Origin: Flavobacterium sp. I3-2
GTDB taxonomy: Bacteria; Bacteroidota; Bacteroidia; Flavobacteriales; Flavobacteriaceae
Length of the DNA stretch: 64,000 nucleotides
Direction: 5' to 3'
NCBI RefSeq assembly: GCF_013389595.1
Contig: NZ_CP058306.1
Coordinates: forward strand, 2,852,001 to 2,916,000
A program made the translations under genes and the position numbers. Every line of letters starts with the position of its first letter. The first letter of the stretch is position 1. Of the stretch, positions 34,733 through 42,478 are shown piece after piece. The notes below the pieces were generated by a model that saw only the letters and a program-made list of their open reading frames with translations, had not been told where the DNA came from and did no database searches.

Positions 34733-35686
34733 TTAACAATAATTTTCTTGATATTTACCATTCGCTTTAGCTATTGCAAACGCTTGTTTTAATAGTTTGT
34801 TTGCAATAGCTATTTTAATTACTCTTTCTGGTTTTCCAAGGCTTTTCAATCTGTCGTACATTTCTTTACAAGTTTTGTTACAATGTTTAGCTGACCAACT
34901 GCACATATAAAGCAACTTTCTGATTTGTGCTTTACCCATTTTACAAATATGTCCTTTTCCCTTTACACTGGTTCCACTTTGATATATTCTGGGACTAAAC
35001 CCTACATAAGCGATGAGCTGTTTATAATTCTCAAACTTCTTGAAGTTATCGGTTATCAAAGATAGCATCATTGCGGTTTTTCTACCTATGCCTGGAATAC
35101 TCTCAATATTCTCGATAGTCTGACCGTATTGCTGTTTTGCTAATCGTTCCATTTCTACTTCGATTTTATGTTTGGTTTTTTCAAGATTGGAAAGATCTTT
35201 TTTTATAGTCTTTTCTAAAAATTTGTCTAACGAACCACTGCTTTCAAAGGCTTCTAATTGGCGTTTGTTTTGTTGGATTTGTTTATTTAACAGTTCAACT
35301 CGTGTGTATAAATGTCGAAGCTTCGTACAATTTTCACTTTCTTGTTCCCACTGTTTCAAGTCATACTTTTCACCATATTCGGCTATTGTTCTTGCGTCTT
35401 TTTTGTCCGTTTTAGCACGATAAAGCATTGTCTGACTAAAACGCTTGATCACCAAAGGATTTTCTACACAAACTTTAATATTCCGACTGCTTAAAAAAGT
35501 AGCTAATGGGAAATAATAACTGCCCGAAGCCTCCATAACAACCCAATCTACTTGTTCTATCAAATTTAACAACTGTTTAAATCCTTTTTCTTCATTAGGA
35601 AAAACAAAATAATCCCATCGTTCTTTTCGCTTAAAACTTACATCAAAAGTTTGTTTGCTAATGTCAATTCCAATAATTTTACACAT
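34733..35686 (-). CDS. IS110-family transposase (317 aa)
   Basis: MCKIIGIDISKQTFDVSF carries the first aspartate of the RuvC-like DEDD catalytic domain, and VVMEASGSYYFPLATFL, VENPLVIKRFSQTMLYRAKTDKKDARTIAEYG carry the others. The C-terminal Transposase_20 domain (IENIESIPGIGRKTAMMLSLI ... FSPRIYQSGTSVKGKGHICKMGKAQIRKLLYMCSWSA) contains the serine-bearing region typical of the family. The gene is intact and full length, so the element may still be active. Confidence 0.93.
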   Translation of the reverse strand: MCKIIGIDISKQTFDVSFKRKERWDYFVFPNEEKGFKQLLNLIEQVDWVVMEASGSYYFPLATFLSSRNIKVCVENPLVIKRFSQTMLYRAKTDKKDARTIAEYGEKYDLKQWEQESENCTKLRHLYTRVELLNKQIQQNKRQLEAFESSGSLDKFLEKTIKKDLSNLEKTKHKIEVEMERLAKQQYGQTIENIESIPGIGRKTAMMLSLITDNFKKFENYKQLIAYVGFSPRIYQSGTSVKGKGHICKMGKAQIRKLLYMCSWSAKHCNKTCKEMYDRLKSLGKPERVIKIAIANKLLKQAFAIAKANGKYQENYC

Positions 35687-35904
35687 ACATAAAATGTTTT
35701 ATCAGAAAAGAAATTACTACACTAATTTACCTATTCTAAATACAGGCTTTATAACCTAATGTTCTGTCCAAATTTTGTAGTAAGGGTAAAGGAACTAACA
35801 TTCTGAACGGTCTTATATGACAAATGACAATCAATAGTCTTACTTCTTTACCCTTTCTTTTCTTTCTCGATTTACAATATTTAAAAATAACTATTTGCAA
35901 ACAT
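35687..35904 (-). ncRNA. Candidate bridge-RNA region of the IS110 element
   Basis: IS110 elements encode a structured bridge RNA in their long non-coding end, which specifies target and donor DNA. This 218-nt end contains TCAGAATGTT on the minus strand (35797-35806). The same ten bases occur at the left junction (34702-34711), and eight of them match the intact target. The region is established for the family; the guide assignment is inferred. Confidence 0.5.
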
Positions 35905-35963
35905 AGAATGACAGTATATTTCAAATTCAATTCCCTAATCCCAATTTCCCAAAAAGAGCTTCA

Positions 35964-36031
35964 GTACACAGTTAATCCGTCTCAAACTAGAACCTAGCGG
36001 GTTAAACTTAATTTTTATCATAACTGTGTAC
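35964..36031. repeat. 68-nt structure with perfect 11-bp inverted repeat
   Basis: GTACACAGTTA (35964-35974) is the exact complement of TAACTGTGTAC (36021-36031). The 46-nt interior contains CTAGAACCTAG. It resembles a very small MITE or an excised-element scar. No coding capacity. Confidence 0.55.
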
Positions 36032-36502
36032 CTGACTCTTAACTAACAAAATAAAAAATATTAAAAGTGTTTTTAATTTTTAGTCTTTAGCTTTTAGTTA
36101 TTAGTTTAGAATATTTTGTTTCTATTCCCCATTCCCCATTCCCCATTCCCTAAAAAAACTCCCGAACCACGACTTTTTAATAAAATATAAAACCTACTAT
36201 GAAAAGAATTTTTTGCGTGGTTCGATTGTTTTAACATTAATAAACTAATTCTAATAAAAATGATTTTCTTTTACTTAATGTGGGTTGAAAACGCAGGCTC
36301 CTAACTTTCTGATATAGCAAAGAGGCTTGCTGTGTGTGTGTTTTTTATTTTTCTGAATGGTCGCCAAACTTATTCTAATTCTATTCGTTTTTAAAATTAC
36401 CTATCAATGAACGTTTTTTGTTTGTACTGAATAATCTATTCTGCGAAACATTTTAATTTCATACTTTTCTTTTATGACTAAAAGAAACAAAAGTCTTTTT
36501 TT
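36032..36502. repeat. Spacer of composite repeat DNA
   Basis: No gene was seen. It holds TTCCCCATTCCC heptamers at about 36124-36152. A 9-bp inverted repeat CGAACCACG/CGTGGTTCG encloses about 50 nt (about 36164-36224), with a diverged relative near 31556-31612. Spacer phrases such as TGAACGTTTTTTGTTTGTACT also occur. Confidence 0.45.
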
Positions 36503-36624
36503 ACGGCTACCTCTATCAGGATCAAACCTCAGTTTACTCACTATCTTTTTGAATCGTTGCAAGCAACTCAAAAAGATTACGCTCGTTTCACTGGTTTGAT
36601 GCTCCTGTTAGAGCTAAATGCCGT
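36503..36624 (+). repeat. Long hairpin with a stem sequence unlike types 1-3
   Basis: ACGGC, CTCTA, CAGGA and CAAACC pair in order with GGTTTG, TCCTG, TAGAG and GCCGT. The inner ATCTTTTTGA/TCAAAAAGAT stem is perfect, and the apex is GTTGC-AA-GCAAC. Flanking phrases (AAAAGAAACAAAAG before, TTTATTTCTGCT after) are like those of A repeats, so this may be another stem type with a different apical loop. Confidence 0.65.
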
Positions 36625-36849
36625 TTATTTCTGCTATATATTGTATTTATTCTTTCAATGAACGTTTTGTTTGTAGTTAATATTCTATTTTGTAGTTATA
36701 AACTTGGTTACTTCGTCACTTCGTTACTTGGTTACTTCGTACAATTCGCAAGATTGGGTCAGTATCGTATCTTATTTTTTGTTTTCGTTTTAAAGTAGAA
36801 TTGTAATTCTTTATTTTATTTCTTTTTCTTTAAATGCACTAAAGAAAAC
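36625..36849. repeat. Spacer with CTTSGTYA octamer array
   Basis: An array of CTTGGTTA/CTTCGTCA/CTTCGTTA units lies at about 36710-36756. No gene was seen. Confidence 0.55.
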
Positions 36850-36939
36850 AAATACAAGCCTTTATGACTTGACTATTTACACTGAACGTGTAAGGCGCAG
36901 TATTCATGAGATCGAAAACAAATATTAACACTCGAATAA
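36850..36939 (+). repeat. Mobile-like element B, copy 5
   Basis: It is 90 nt, from AAATACAAGCC to CACTCGAATAA. The flanks are CACTAAAGAAAAC on the left and TCAGCTTTTTGATTTTACG on the right. Confidence 0.8.
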
Positions 36940-37003
36940 TCAGCTTTTTGATTTTACGCTTTTCTCAACTTTTAGACACTCGCATTTTGACTGTATGTCG
37001 GGG
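36940..37003 (+). repeat. Remnant 3' arm of an A repeat (type 1) next to element B
   Basis: TCAGCTTTTTGATTTTACG ... TTTTAGACACTCGCATTTTGACTG ... GTCGGGG is the 3' half of a type-1 hairpin. The 5' arm is missing. The position it should occupy holds element B, directly joined to the upstream CACTAAAGAA phrase. Confidence 0.7.
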
Positions 37004-37159
37004 TTTCGATTCTGCTGAATATTGATTTTCTTCTTTCAATGAAGCTGATATATACTACTAAATATTATAACTTGGATCCGGATTTAAATTCGTTCCGTTC
37101 GGACTTTGTCCTCGGGTGCGGATTTGGTTATTTTCTTTTGGATTACCCCCAAAAGAAAC

Positions 37160-37249
37160 ACATACAAGCCTTAATGACTTGATTATTTACACTGAACGTG
37201 TAAGGCGCAGTATTCATGAGAACCAAAACAAATATTAACGCTCGAATAA
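37160..37249 (+). repeat. Mobile-like element B, copy 6
   Basis: It is 90 nt, here starting ACATACAAGCC and ending GCTCGAATAA. It lies inside the phrase CCCCCAAAAGAA-B-AAAGGGG, which is uninterrupted at 37632-37655. That phrase itself forms a CCCC/GGGG hairpin. Confidence 0.8.
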
Positions 37250-37258
37250 AAGGGGTTT

Positions 37259-37388
37259 CCGACGCAGTATTTTAACGATCTACTACGGCTTATTTCTAAA
37301 AGCAACCGGTCTTGCTTCGCTTCGGTCAGCGGTTGCTTTTTTAAGAAATTTCACCTTGCAGATTCTCGTCAAAATCCTGTATGTCGGG
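37259..37388 (+). repeat. Long hairpin repeat A, stem type 2 (CAACCG variant)
   Basis: CCGACGCAGTATTTTAACGA ... AAAAGCAACCG pairs with CGGTTGCTTTT ... CTCGTCAAAATCCTG ... GTCGG. Compared with AAAAGTAACC/GGTTACTTTT at 34425, both sides of the stem changed together. Confidence 0.8.
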
Positions 37389-37658
37389 GTTTCGATTCTG
37401 CAAAATAGGTTGTGAATACTTTTTTTAGTCCGTTTATTTTATTTGTAATAAATAGTTTACTTATAATTCCATTTACTATTTCTCTATTCCCTAATTCCCT
37501 ATTTCAATGAACGTGTTCTGTTTGTAGTTAATATTCAATTTTGTAGTTACAAACTTGGTTACTTCGTATAGTTCGCAAGATCGGGTCAGTATCACATTAA
37601 GTTTTTTGATTCTTATATTATTCTTTTGGATTACCCCCAAAAGAACCAAAAGGGGTTT
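37389..37658. repeat. Repeat-derived spacer between two A hairpins
   Basis: No gene was seen. It contains the TGAACGTG ... TAATATTCAATTTTGTAGTT lead-in, a short CTTGGTTACTTCGTA octamer remnant at about 37553-37568, and the CCCCCAAAAGAACCAAAAGGGG hairpin. Confidence 0.5.
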
Positions 37659-37788
37659 CCGACGCAGTATTTTAACGATCTACTACGGCTTATTTCTAAA
37701 AGCAACCGGTCTTGCTTCGCTTCGGTCAGCGATTGCTTTTTTAAGAAATTTCACCTTGCAGATTCTCGTTAAAATTCTGTATGTCGGG
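37659..37788 (+). repeat. Long hairpin repeat A, stem type 2 (CAACCG variant)
   Basis: Nearly identical to the copy at 37259-37388, offset by 400 nt. The outer arm reads CTCGTTAAAATTCTG, giving a better match to CAGTATTTTAACGA. Confidence 0.8.
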
Positions 37789-37868
37789 TTTACGTTTCTG
37801 CTGAATATTGTGTTTTGTTTTTCAATGAACGTGTTTTATTTGTACTTAATATTCTATTTTGTAGTTCT

Positions 37869-37913
37869 AAACTTGGTTACTCGGTCACTACGTCACTTGG
37901 ACACTTGGTTACT
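37869..37913. repeat. CTTSGTYA octamer array
   Basis: Units ACTTGGTT, ACTCGGTC, ACTACGTC, ACTTGGAC and ACTTGGTT follow each other in register. Similar arrays lie at 36710, 38571, 58492, 59882 and 59974, always after the phrase TTTTGTAGTTNTAAACT. Confidence 0.7.
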
Positions 37914-38244
37914 ATATACGCTTTGTTTCTACTGAATATACTATTTTAAACCTTAAACTTTAAACCTAGAACATATAATCATTTCATTTTCAAATCTTCA
38001 AATTATCACATTTTCCCAATTCCCTATTCCCCATTCCCTATTCCTTAAAATGCAGATTCGCTTTGTTTCTACTGAATATTGATTCCTTTCTTTCAATTGA
38101 CATATTTTGTTTTAACTTGATTCTATTATGTCATTCTGCACTTGATGAAGTATCTCATTTGTTTTCTTAGGATTACTTTGGTTTCAATAGTGAGAATTGA
38201 GTTTTGTATTGGTTTTCTTCTTCTTTAAAAGCACTAAAGAAGAC
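37914..38244. repeat. Spacer of short A/T-rich phrases
   Basis: No gene was seen. The phrase TGAATATACTATTTTNAACCTTAAACTT occurs here and twice more (38651, 38803), and CCCTATTCCCCATTCCC-type heptamers occur at about 38016-38045. Confidence 0.45.
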
Positions 38245-38334
38245 AAATACAAGCCTTAATGACTTGACCATTTACACTGGAAGTCTATGGCGTCGTATTC
38301 ATGAGATCCAAAACAAATATTAACTCTCGAATAA
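38245..38334 (+). repeat. Mobile-like element B, copy 7
   Basis: It is 90 nt, from AAATACAAGCC to CTCTCGAATAA. It lies in GCACTAAAGAAGAC-B-AGTGC, the loop of a small GCAC/GTGC hairpin upstream of an A repeat. Confidence 0.8.
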
Positions 38335-38339
38335 AGTGC

Positions 38340-38476
38340 TTCGACGCAGTATTTTAACGATCTACTACGGCTTATTTCTAAAAGGAACTGGTCTTGCTTT
38401 TTCAAAGTATCGGTCAGCAGTTCCTTTCTTACGAAATTTCACCTTGCAGATTCTCGTCAAAATCCTGTATGTCGGG
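38340..38476 (+). repeat. Long hairpin repeat A, stem type 2 (GGAACTG variant)
   Basis: AAAAGGAACTG pairs with CAGTTCCTTT, and the outer arms pair as in other type-2 copies. The apical loop is CTTGCTTTTTCAAAGTATCGGTCAG, the form otherwise seen in types 1 and 3, so loop and stem combine freely. Confidence 0.8.
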
Positions 38477-38570
38477 TTTACGTATCTGCTGAATATTGTG
38501 TTTTGTTTTTCAATGAACGTGTTTTATTTGTACTTAATATTCCATTTTGTAGTTATAAACTTGGTCACTT

Positions 38571-38636
38571 GGTTACTTGGTCACTACGTCACTTCGTTAC
38601 TACGTTACTACGTCACTACGTCACTTGGTTACTATA
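38571..38636. repeat. CTTSGTYA octamer array
   Basis: Eight units (CACTTGGT, TACTTGGT, CACTACGT, CACTTCGT, TACTACGT and others) stand in perfect register. This is the longest such array on this side of the window. Confidence 0.75.
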
Positions 38637-39000
38637 TACGCTCTGTTTCTACTGAATATACTATTTCGAACCTTAAACTTTTAACCTAGAACTTATAATC
38701 ATTTCATTTTCAAATCTTCAAATTATCTCATTTTCAAATTCAATTCCTTATTCCCCATTCCCTATTCCTTTTATCGCTGATTCGCTAATTCGCTTTGTTT
38801 CTACTGAATATACTATTTTGAACCTTAAACTTTAAACCTAGAACATATAATCATTTCATTTTCAAATCTTCAAATTATCTCATTTTCAAATTCAATTCCT
38901 TATTCCCCATTCCCTACTCCCCAATTCATTTAATGCACTATCTATGCTTTATCTATGGAGTATCTATACTTTAAGTTTGGGGCATGAGTATTCTTACACA
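38637..39000. repeat. Spacer with repeated ACTATTTTGAACCTTAAACTT blocks
   Basis: No gene was seen. Two blocks of about 110 nt (38645-38760 and 38795-38930) are near copies of each other and include TTCAAATTCAATTCCTTATTCCCCATTCCC-like text. Confidence 0.5.
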
Positions 39001-39641
39001 AATAAAAGTTTTTAGGTAATGTATAGGTAATTAAAGTGTGCAGTTATCCTGTTCCCATACAACTTTTTTTTGAATATAATTCACAAGTTGGAAAATATTT
39101 ATTATAAAATAATTAGAAAACGGTATGTTTAGATTAGCAAAACACTGATGGAACCCTTACAAACAAAGGGATTCTAAAAAATATACTTATAGGGTGTACG
39201 AACCTATAATTAAGAGGATGTTGTGTACAACTTGGCTTTTTTTCATGTTGACCTTGGAAAAAAAAGGGAAATGATATTGGGAAAAAACCAAGTTTACTTT
39301 TGATACTAAAATAAAACCCAAAAACTGCTACAGCTACAATAATTGCCTTGTTTTTTTGGTAAACCAAAATAAAGCATTACTTTTAAAGGGCGAGTTTAAA
39401 AATAGATGGTATTTACCTAAAACAAGGTTTTTTGGGGGCATGGCCGTTAGGGAATTATGGCTATAATTGATTTAACTAACAGTTAGCCCCTTTTTTGGTT
39501 TTGTAGCAGTTTGGGATATAACCACCCGACTGTTAAGTAGGTGGTTTGAGTATGGATGTTAAAAATTTCGTTCTCATAATTTTATAGTTTGGGTTTATGG
39601 AACGATGCATCTTGGAGTATGAAAAAATTTTGCACAAAAAA
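39001..39641. other. Unexplained spacer, structured, not repeat-like
   Basis: This stretch does not look like the neighbouring repeat DNA and has no convincing gene. It contains GTTGTGTACAACTTGGCTTTTTTTC at about 39220-39245. A GGGGGCATGGCCGTTAG ... CTAAC ... GCCCC stem-loop with a T-run lies at about 39432-39497, and a CCACC/GGTGG hairpin at about 39520-39543. It may be the residue of an integrated element or a stable-RNA locus. Confidence 0.35.
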
Positions 39642-39740
39642 GGCAAGGCGGTTTCACACTTTAGAGTCAAGGGCGACCAAACCCAACAATAACAAAAGTT
39701 AAAGCTTCCATCTAAAGCACACGTGAAAACCGCCCATGCC
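39642..39740. repeat. 99-nt imperfect hairpin GGCAAGGCGGTTTCAC ... GTGAAAACCGCCCATGCC
   Basis: The arms at 39642-39657 and 39723-39740 pair over 15-16 bp with one or two bulges. The interior is GC-richer than its surroundings (GTCAAGGGCGACCAAACCC). No homologous copy was seen elsewhere in the window. Confidence 0.55.
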
Positions 39741-39919
39741 GTATGCGAAAGTACGAAACTTTTTTGAGACATGGAGCGATTTCACAATGATCTCGATGGA
39801 AAATTGGTCGTTTTGACTCGAGACAACATCGTTTAATTATAACTGAAACAGTTTAATTATCAATTCGCTAAAACAAATATAATAAATAAACTGGAATATA
39901 ATGCAAGTTTTTAAAAAAA

Positions 39920-40300
39920 ATGGCAAAAAAAATTAATAATATAAAAAAAATCTTAAATACCTCAGAGTTACAAGTAAAAGTACTTGCTCTTTATTTAGAT
40001 ATGGATGATACCACTATAAGCAAATGGAATTCAAATACTGCCCAGCCAAGCTTGAAGAGGTTAAATGAAGTTGGGGAAATTTTAGAAGTAGATAACACTA
40101 CTCTAATTCAATCAATTCCTAGAGAATCAACTGGACTTGCCCTGGCATTACAAACTGAATACAAACGATTGCAAAAAAATGGCATGTTAGAGAAAATTAA
40201 AAAAACTAATGATATGGGTGAATTAAAAGAGGTTAATAATCCTGAATTTGTAAAAGCACTACAAAATTTTGTAACTGAATACAAATTAAAAAATAAATAA
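39920..40300 (+). CDS. XRE-like helix-turn-helix protein (126 aa)
   Basis: VKVLALYLDMDDTTISKWNSNTAQPSLKRLNEVGEILEVDNTTLIQ (residues about 19-64) is a Cro/CI-type HTH; TTISKWNSNTAQPS is the recognition helix and turn. The first helix is replaced by a lysine-rich leader, so the fold starts slightly late. The C-terminal 60 residues are helical and have no enzymatic motif. The ecotin-like gene follows 28 nt downstream. A regulatory role is inferred from the fold. Confidence 0.75.
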   Translation: MAKKINNIKKILNTSELQVKVLALYLDMDDTTISKWNSNTAQPSLKRLNEVGEILEVDNTTLIQSIPRESTGLALALQTEYKRLQKNGMLEKIKKTNDMGELKEVNNPEFVKALQNFVTEYKLKNK

Positions 40301-40328
40301 CCCCAGAGAAAAATACACTTAATTAAAA

Positions 40329-40817
40329 ATGACAAAAAAACTTATTGTAGGAATATTAGCAATCTTTTGCACTATAACTACATTTGCACAAAACACACCA
40401 ACTTATCCACAACCAAAAGAAGGTTACAAACGCGTGGATTTAATTTTCCCTAAAATAGAAAACGATGATCAATTCAAAGTTGAAGTTCGCTTTGGTATGG
40501 AGACGGAACTATATCCTTGTAGTAAAGCTGATTTTTATTTTAGACCAGATGCGTTGGTTAAAGGCTCTGGGATTAAAGACGGACGTTTCCCTTATTATGA
40601 TTTAACTACAAATCAGGCCGAAGTTTTTGAAGGGTTTATGAATGACAGTTGCAAAAAGGAGAAGAGAGTTAAAAGAAAAATTCTTAGTGATAACTCTTTA
40701 CTTCTAGAATATAACAGTTACTATCCTATCCCTTTTTATATACCAGAAAGCTATACTTTAGAATATCGATTATGGAACACGATAACAAAAGAATTTACTA
40801 CGGTTAATTTTAAATAA
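40329..40817 (+). CDS. Ecotin-family periplasmic serine protease inhibitor (162 aa)
   Basis: A signal peptide (MTKKLIVGILAIFCTITTFAQ) is followed by TPTYPQPKEGYKRVDLIFPKIENDDQFKVEVRFGMETELYPC, the ecotin N-terminal half. C64 and C108 align with the disulfide that braces the reactive loop of E. coli ecotin. KKEKRVKRKILSDNSLLLEYNSYYPIPFYIPESYTLEYRLW matches the C-terminal half. The position corresponding to the P1-P1' Met-Met appears as Asn105-Asp106, which is unlike the broad-specificity E. coli inhibitor. It protects the cell against foreign or self serine proteases, by family role. Confidence 0.85.
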   Translation: MTKKLIVGILAIFCTITTFAQNTPTYPQPKEGYKRVDLIFPKIENDDQFKVEVRFGMETELYPCSKADFYFRPDALVKGSGIKDGRFPYYDLTTNQAEVFEGFMNDSCKKEKRVKRKILSDNSLLLEYNSYYPIPFYIPESYTLEYRLWNTITKEFTTVNFK

Positions 40818-40992
40818 TTTTATTTGTTAATATTACGCCAACTTCGTTTATAAATTCGAGGTTTTATAAATTCGAAAAACATCCAATAAGCAACAAATCA
40901 AAATTTCTCAGAATGTCATAGCGATTTTTAAACCTTTTAAATATTATTGTATATAAATCTTAGTTTTAATTTTATATAAGAACAAGTTTAAA

Positions 40993-42090
40993 ATGAAAAA
41001 TCAATTTCTATTTATTATAGTTTTACTTTTTGTAAATTTTTCTTATAGTCAAGAATTAATTGTAAAATATCGCTTCGAAAAAATTCAATATGTGGAGAGT
41101 ATCGATTGGCAAAATGATGATATTTACTGTGCTGGTTATACATTTAAAACAGAAATAAACGATGGGAATTCTACCGATGCTTATTTGATTAATTACGACA
41201 TAAATTTAAAACCAAAATGGACTCTTAAAATTAATGATGCGCATTCAAACATAATTTACTCAATAAAAAGACACAAAGATAAAATTTATGCTCTGGTTAC
41301 TCAAGGTACTGTTCAGCCTTTAACACAAGATGTTAAGATTAATCTATTTATCATTAGTTTAGATGGAGTAATTGAAAATAAAGTACCATTCGGTACAACA
41401 TCCTTAAGTCCTTCAAATATTACTATTGAGGGTGATCATTTGATTTTTGGTCATACAGTAAGTGATGGAATTTCAAATTCAAGCAATTCAAAATCCGAAA
41501 TCATTCAATACAATCTTAGCAACAAAGAAATTGTGAGATTTAAAAGTAGTGATTATCAACCAAAGCCAAAAAAAGTAATTGCAAATGGTTCAGATATCTA
41601 TTTATTTGGACAATATATTCATCCTACTAATCCAATGAACATTATGACCTTCAGAAAGGGAAAATATTCTGAAATTTCATTGAATTCAAAAGAAACGGAG
41701 TATTTTCTTGATAGTTACATAAATGGAAATATTTTGACAGTCGTAAGCGTTTTTCCTGGTGTTTACTACAACTCAAAAAAATATTTAAAAATTTACTACA
41801 TCAATTTAGAAAATGATTCTATTAAATCAATAAGTAAAAGTTATGCTGAATTAGGATGGGAAGAAGCTCGATTTTATACATTTTCAAAAGGAAATTCATC
41901 TTGGGGAATTATAAAAGACACTCAAACTAAAACAATTAAATACGCTCTCATCAATGAGAAAGGAAATGTAGATAAGACCTTGAATTTTGATATGCAAAAT
42001 GGAGGAAGTTATTGGGAAAGGTACATTTTTAAATCTGACAAATTGCTAAACGCTAATTCAAGTGGAATACAAATTTATAAATATGAATAA
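40993..42090 (+). CDS. Secreted protein of unknown function (365 aa)
   Basis: MKNQFLFIIVLLFVNFSYSQ is a clear signal peptide ending in SQ, typical of Flavobacteriaceae. The mature part is beta-rich with repeated motifs of the form 'DIYCAGYTF / DKIYALVTQ / GDHLIFGHTV / GSDIYLFGQYI'. This suggests a seven-bladed beta-propeller. No catalytic motif or sorting domain (por secretion type) is seen at the C-terminus. It is 175 nt after the ecotin gene and may be separately transcribed. Confidence 0.65.
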   Translation: MKNQFLFIIVLLFVNFSYSQELIVKYRFEKIQYVESIDWQNDDIYCAGYTFKTEINDGNSTDAYLINYDINLKPKWTLKINDAHSNIIYSIKRHKDKIYALVTQGTVQPLTQDVKINLFIISLDGVIENKVPFGTTSLSPSNITIEGDHLIFGHTVSDGISNSSNSKSEIIQYNLSNKEIVRFKSSDYQPKPKKVIANGSDIYLFGQYIHPTNPMNIMTFRKGKYSEISLNSKETEYFLDSYINGNILTVVSVFPGVYYNSKKYLKIYYINLENDSIKSISKSYAELGWEEARFYTFSKGNSSWGIIKDTQTKTIKYALINEKGNVDKTLNFDMQNGGSYWERYIFKSDKLLNANSSGIQIYKYE

Positions 42091-42259
42091 AAACTTAGCT
42101 TTAGCTGCGCTCAGTCCCTACGGTTGAACGTCTTGCCCGTTGCCCTTTCGATTAGGTTAGCTTTAAAATTAGGATTAAGTTTAGTATTTGATAAAAAAAT
42201 GCAAAACTTTACTCAAAAAATAAAATAATTACCACTTATCAAAAAACGTCGCTTAAAAC

Positions 42260-42291
42260 AAAAAACGACAAATTTTAGCTTGTCGTTTTTT
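42260..42291. terminator. Bidirectional terminator between the secreted-protein gene and the polysaccharide operon
   Basis: AAAAAACGACAA (42260-42271) and TTGTCGTTTTTT (42280-42291) are perfect complements with an 8-nt loop. A-run and T-run on either side allow termination from both directions. It closes the leftward polysaccharide operon. Confidence 0.85.
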
Positions 42292-42295
42292 GCTG

Positions 42296-42478
42296 CTATA
42301 TATGCTGTTTAAACACTTTTTTCACTATAGTAGCGATACGAACTTTATCGTCTTCGGTTAAGTTAGATCCCGAAGGTGAACATAAACCGTTTTCAAAAAG
42401 TTCTTCTGCTACCGTACCACCGTAATACGGTACGTTTTTAAAAACTGGTTGCAAATGCATTGATCTATAAAAAAGTAT
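42296..42478 (-). pseudogene. Remnant C-terminus of a DegT/DnrJ/EryC1 (PglE-like) aminotransferase
   Basis: The frame immediately after the acetyltransferase stop reads FYRSMHLQPVFKNVPYYGGTVAEELFENGLCSPSGSNLTEDDKVRIATIVKKVF and then stops. This is the recognisable last 55-60 residues of sugar-nucleotide aminotransferases of the PglE type. The other 300 or more residues, with the PLP lysine, are absent. It follows a PglD-like gene that is itself short at its 3' end, so a single deletion probably removed the pglD 3' end and most of pglE. Confidence 0.8.

Larger units (their letters stand above)
34710..35904 (-). mobile_element. IS110-family insertion sequence (1195 bp)
   Basis: The ends are fixed by comparing the interrupted REP-like repeat with the intact copy at 32411-32451. 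The sequence leaves the repeat after AGAATG (34704-34709) and rejoins it at AGAATG (35905-35910), so a 6-nt repeat flanks the element. There are no terminal inverted repeats, as expected for IS110. The short end next to the transposase stop is 23 nt. The long non-coding end upstream of the transposase is 218 nt. Confidence 0.85.

Noticed and set aside
34275..34792. Three overlapping short frames near the IS110 element
   Set aside because: All are read-throughs of the A-repeat and TGCTGCA spacer; none has a plausible start region or composition.
35736..35930. Minus-strand frame of 64 codons in the IS110 end
   Set aside because: It crosses the element boundary and occupies the expected bridge-RNA region.
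35964..36031. tRNA-like structure in the 68-nt inverted repeat
   Set aside because: There is no T-loop consensus, no anticodon arm of correct length and the acceptor-like stem is 11 bp.
36709..38640. Possible CRISPR array (regular short repeats)
   Set aside because: Octamer units have no spacers of constant length and no cas genes are present.
37555..38689. Two frames of 117-126 codons with similar sequence (RRSILTIYYGLFLK...)
   Set aside because: The similarity reflects the type-2 A repeat and octamer array beneath them. Covarying stems, not conserved codons, explain the pattern.
39134..39772. Two minus-strand frames of 77 and 79 codons
   Set aside because: They lie across predicted hairpins, have aromatic and Cys-rich composition unlike real genes here, and have no coupled neighbours.
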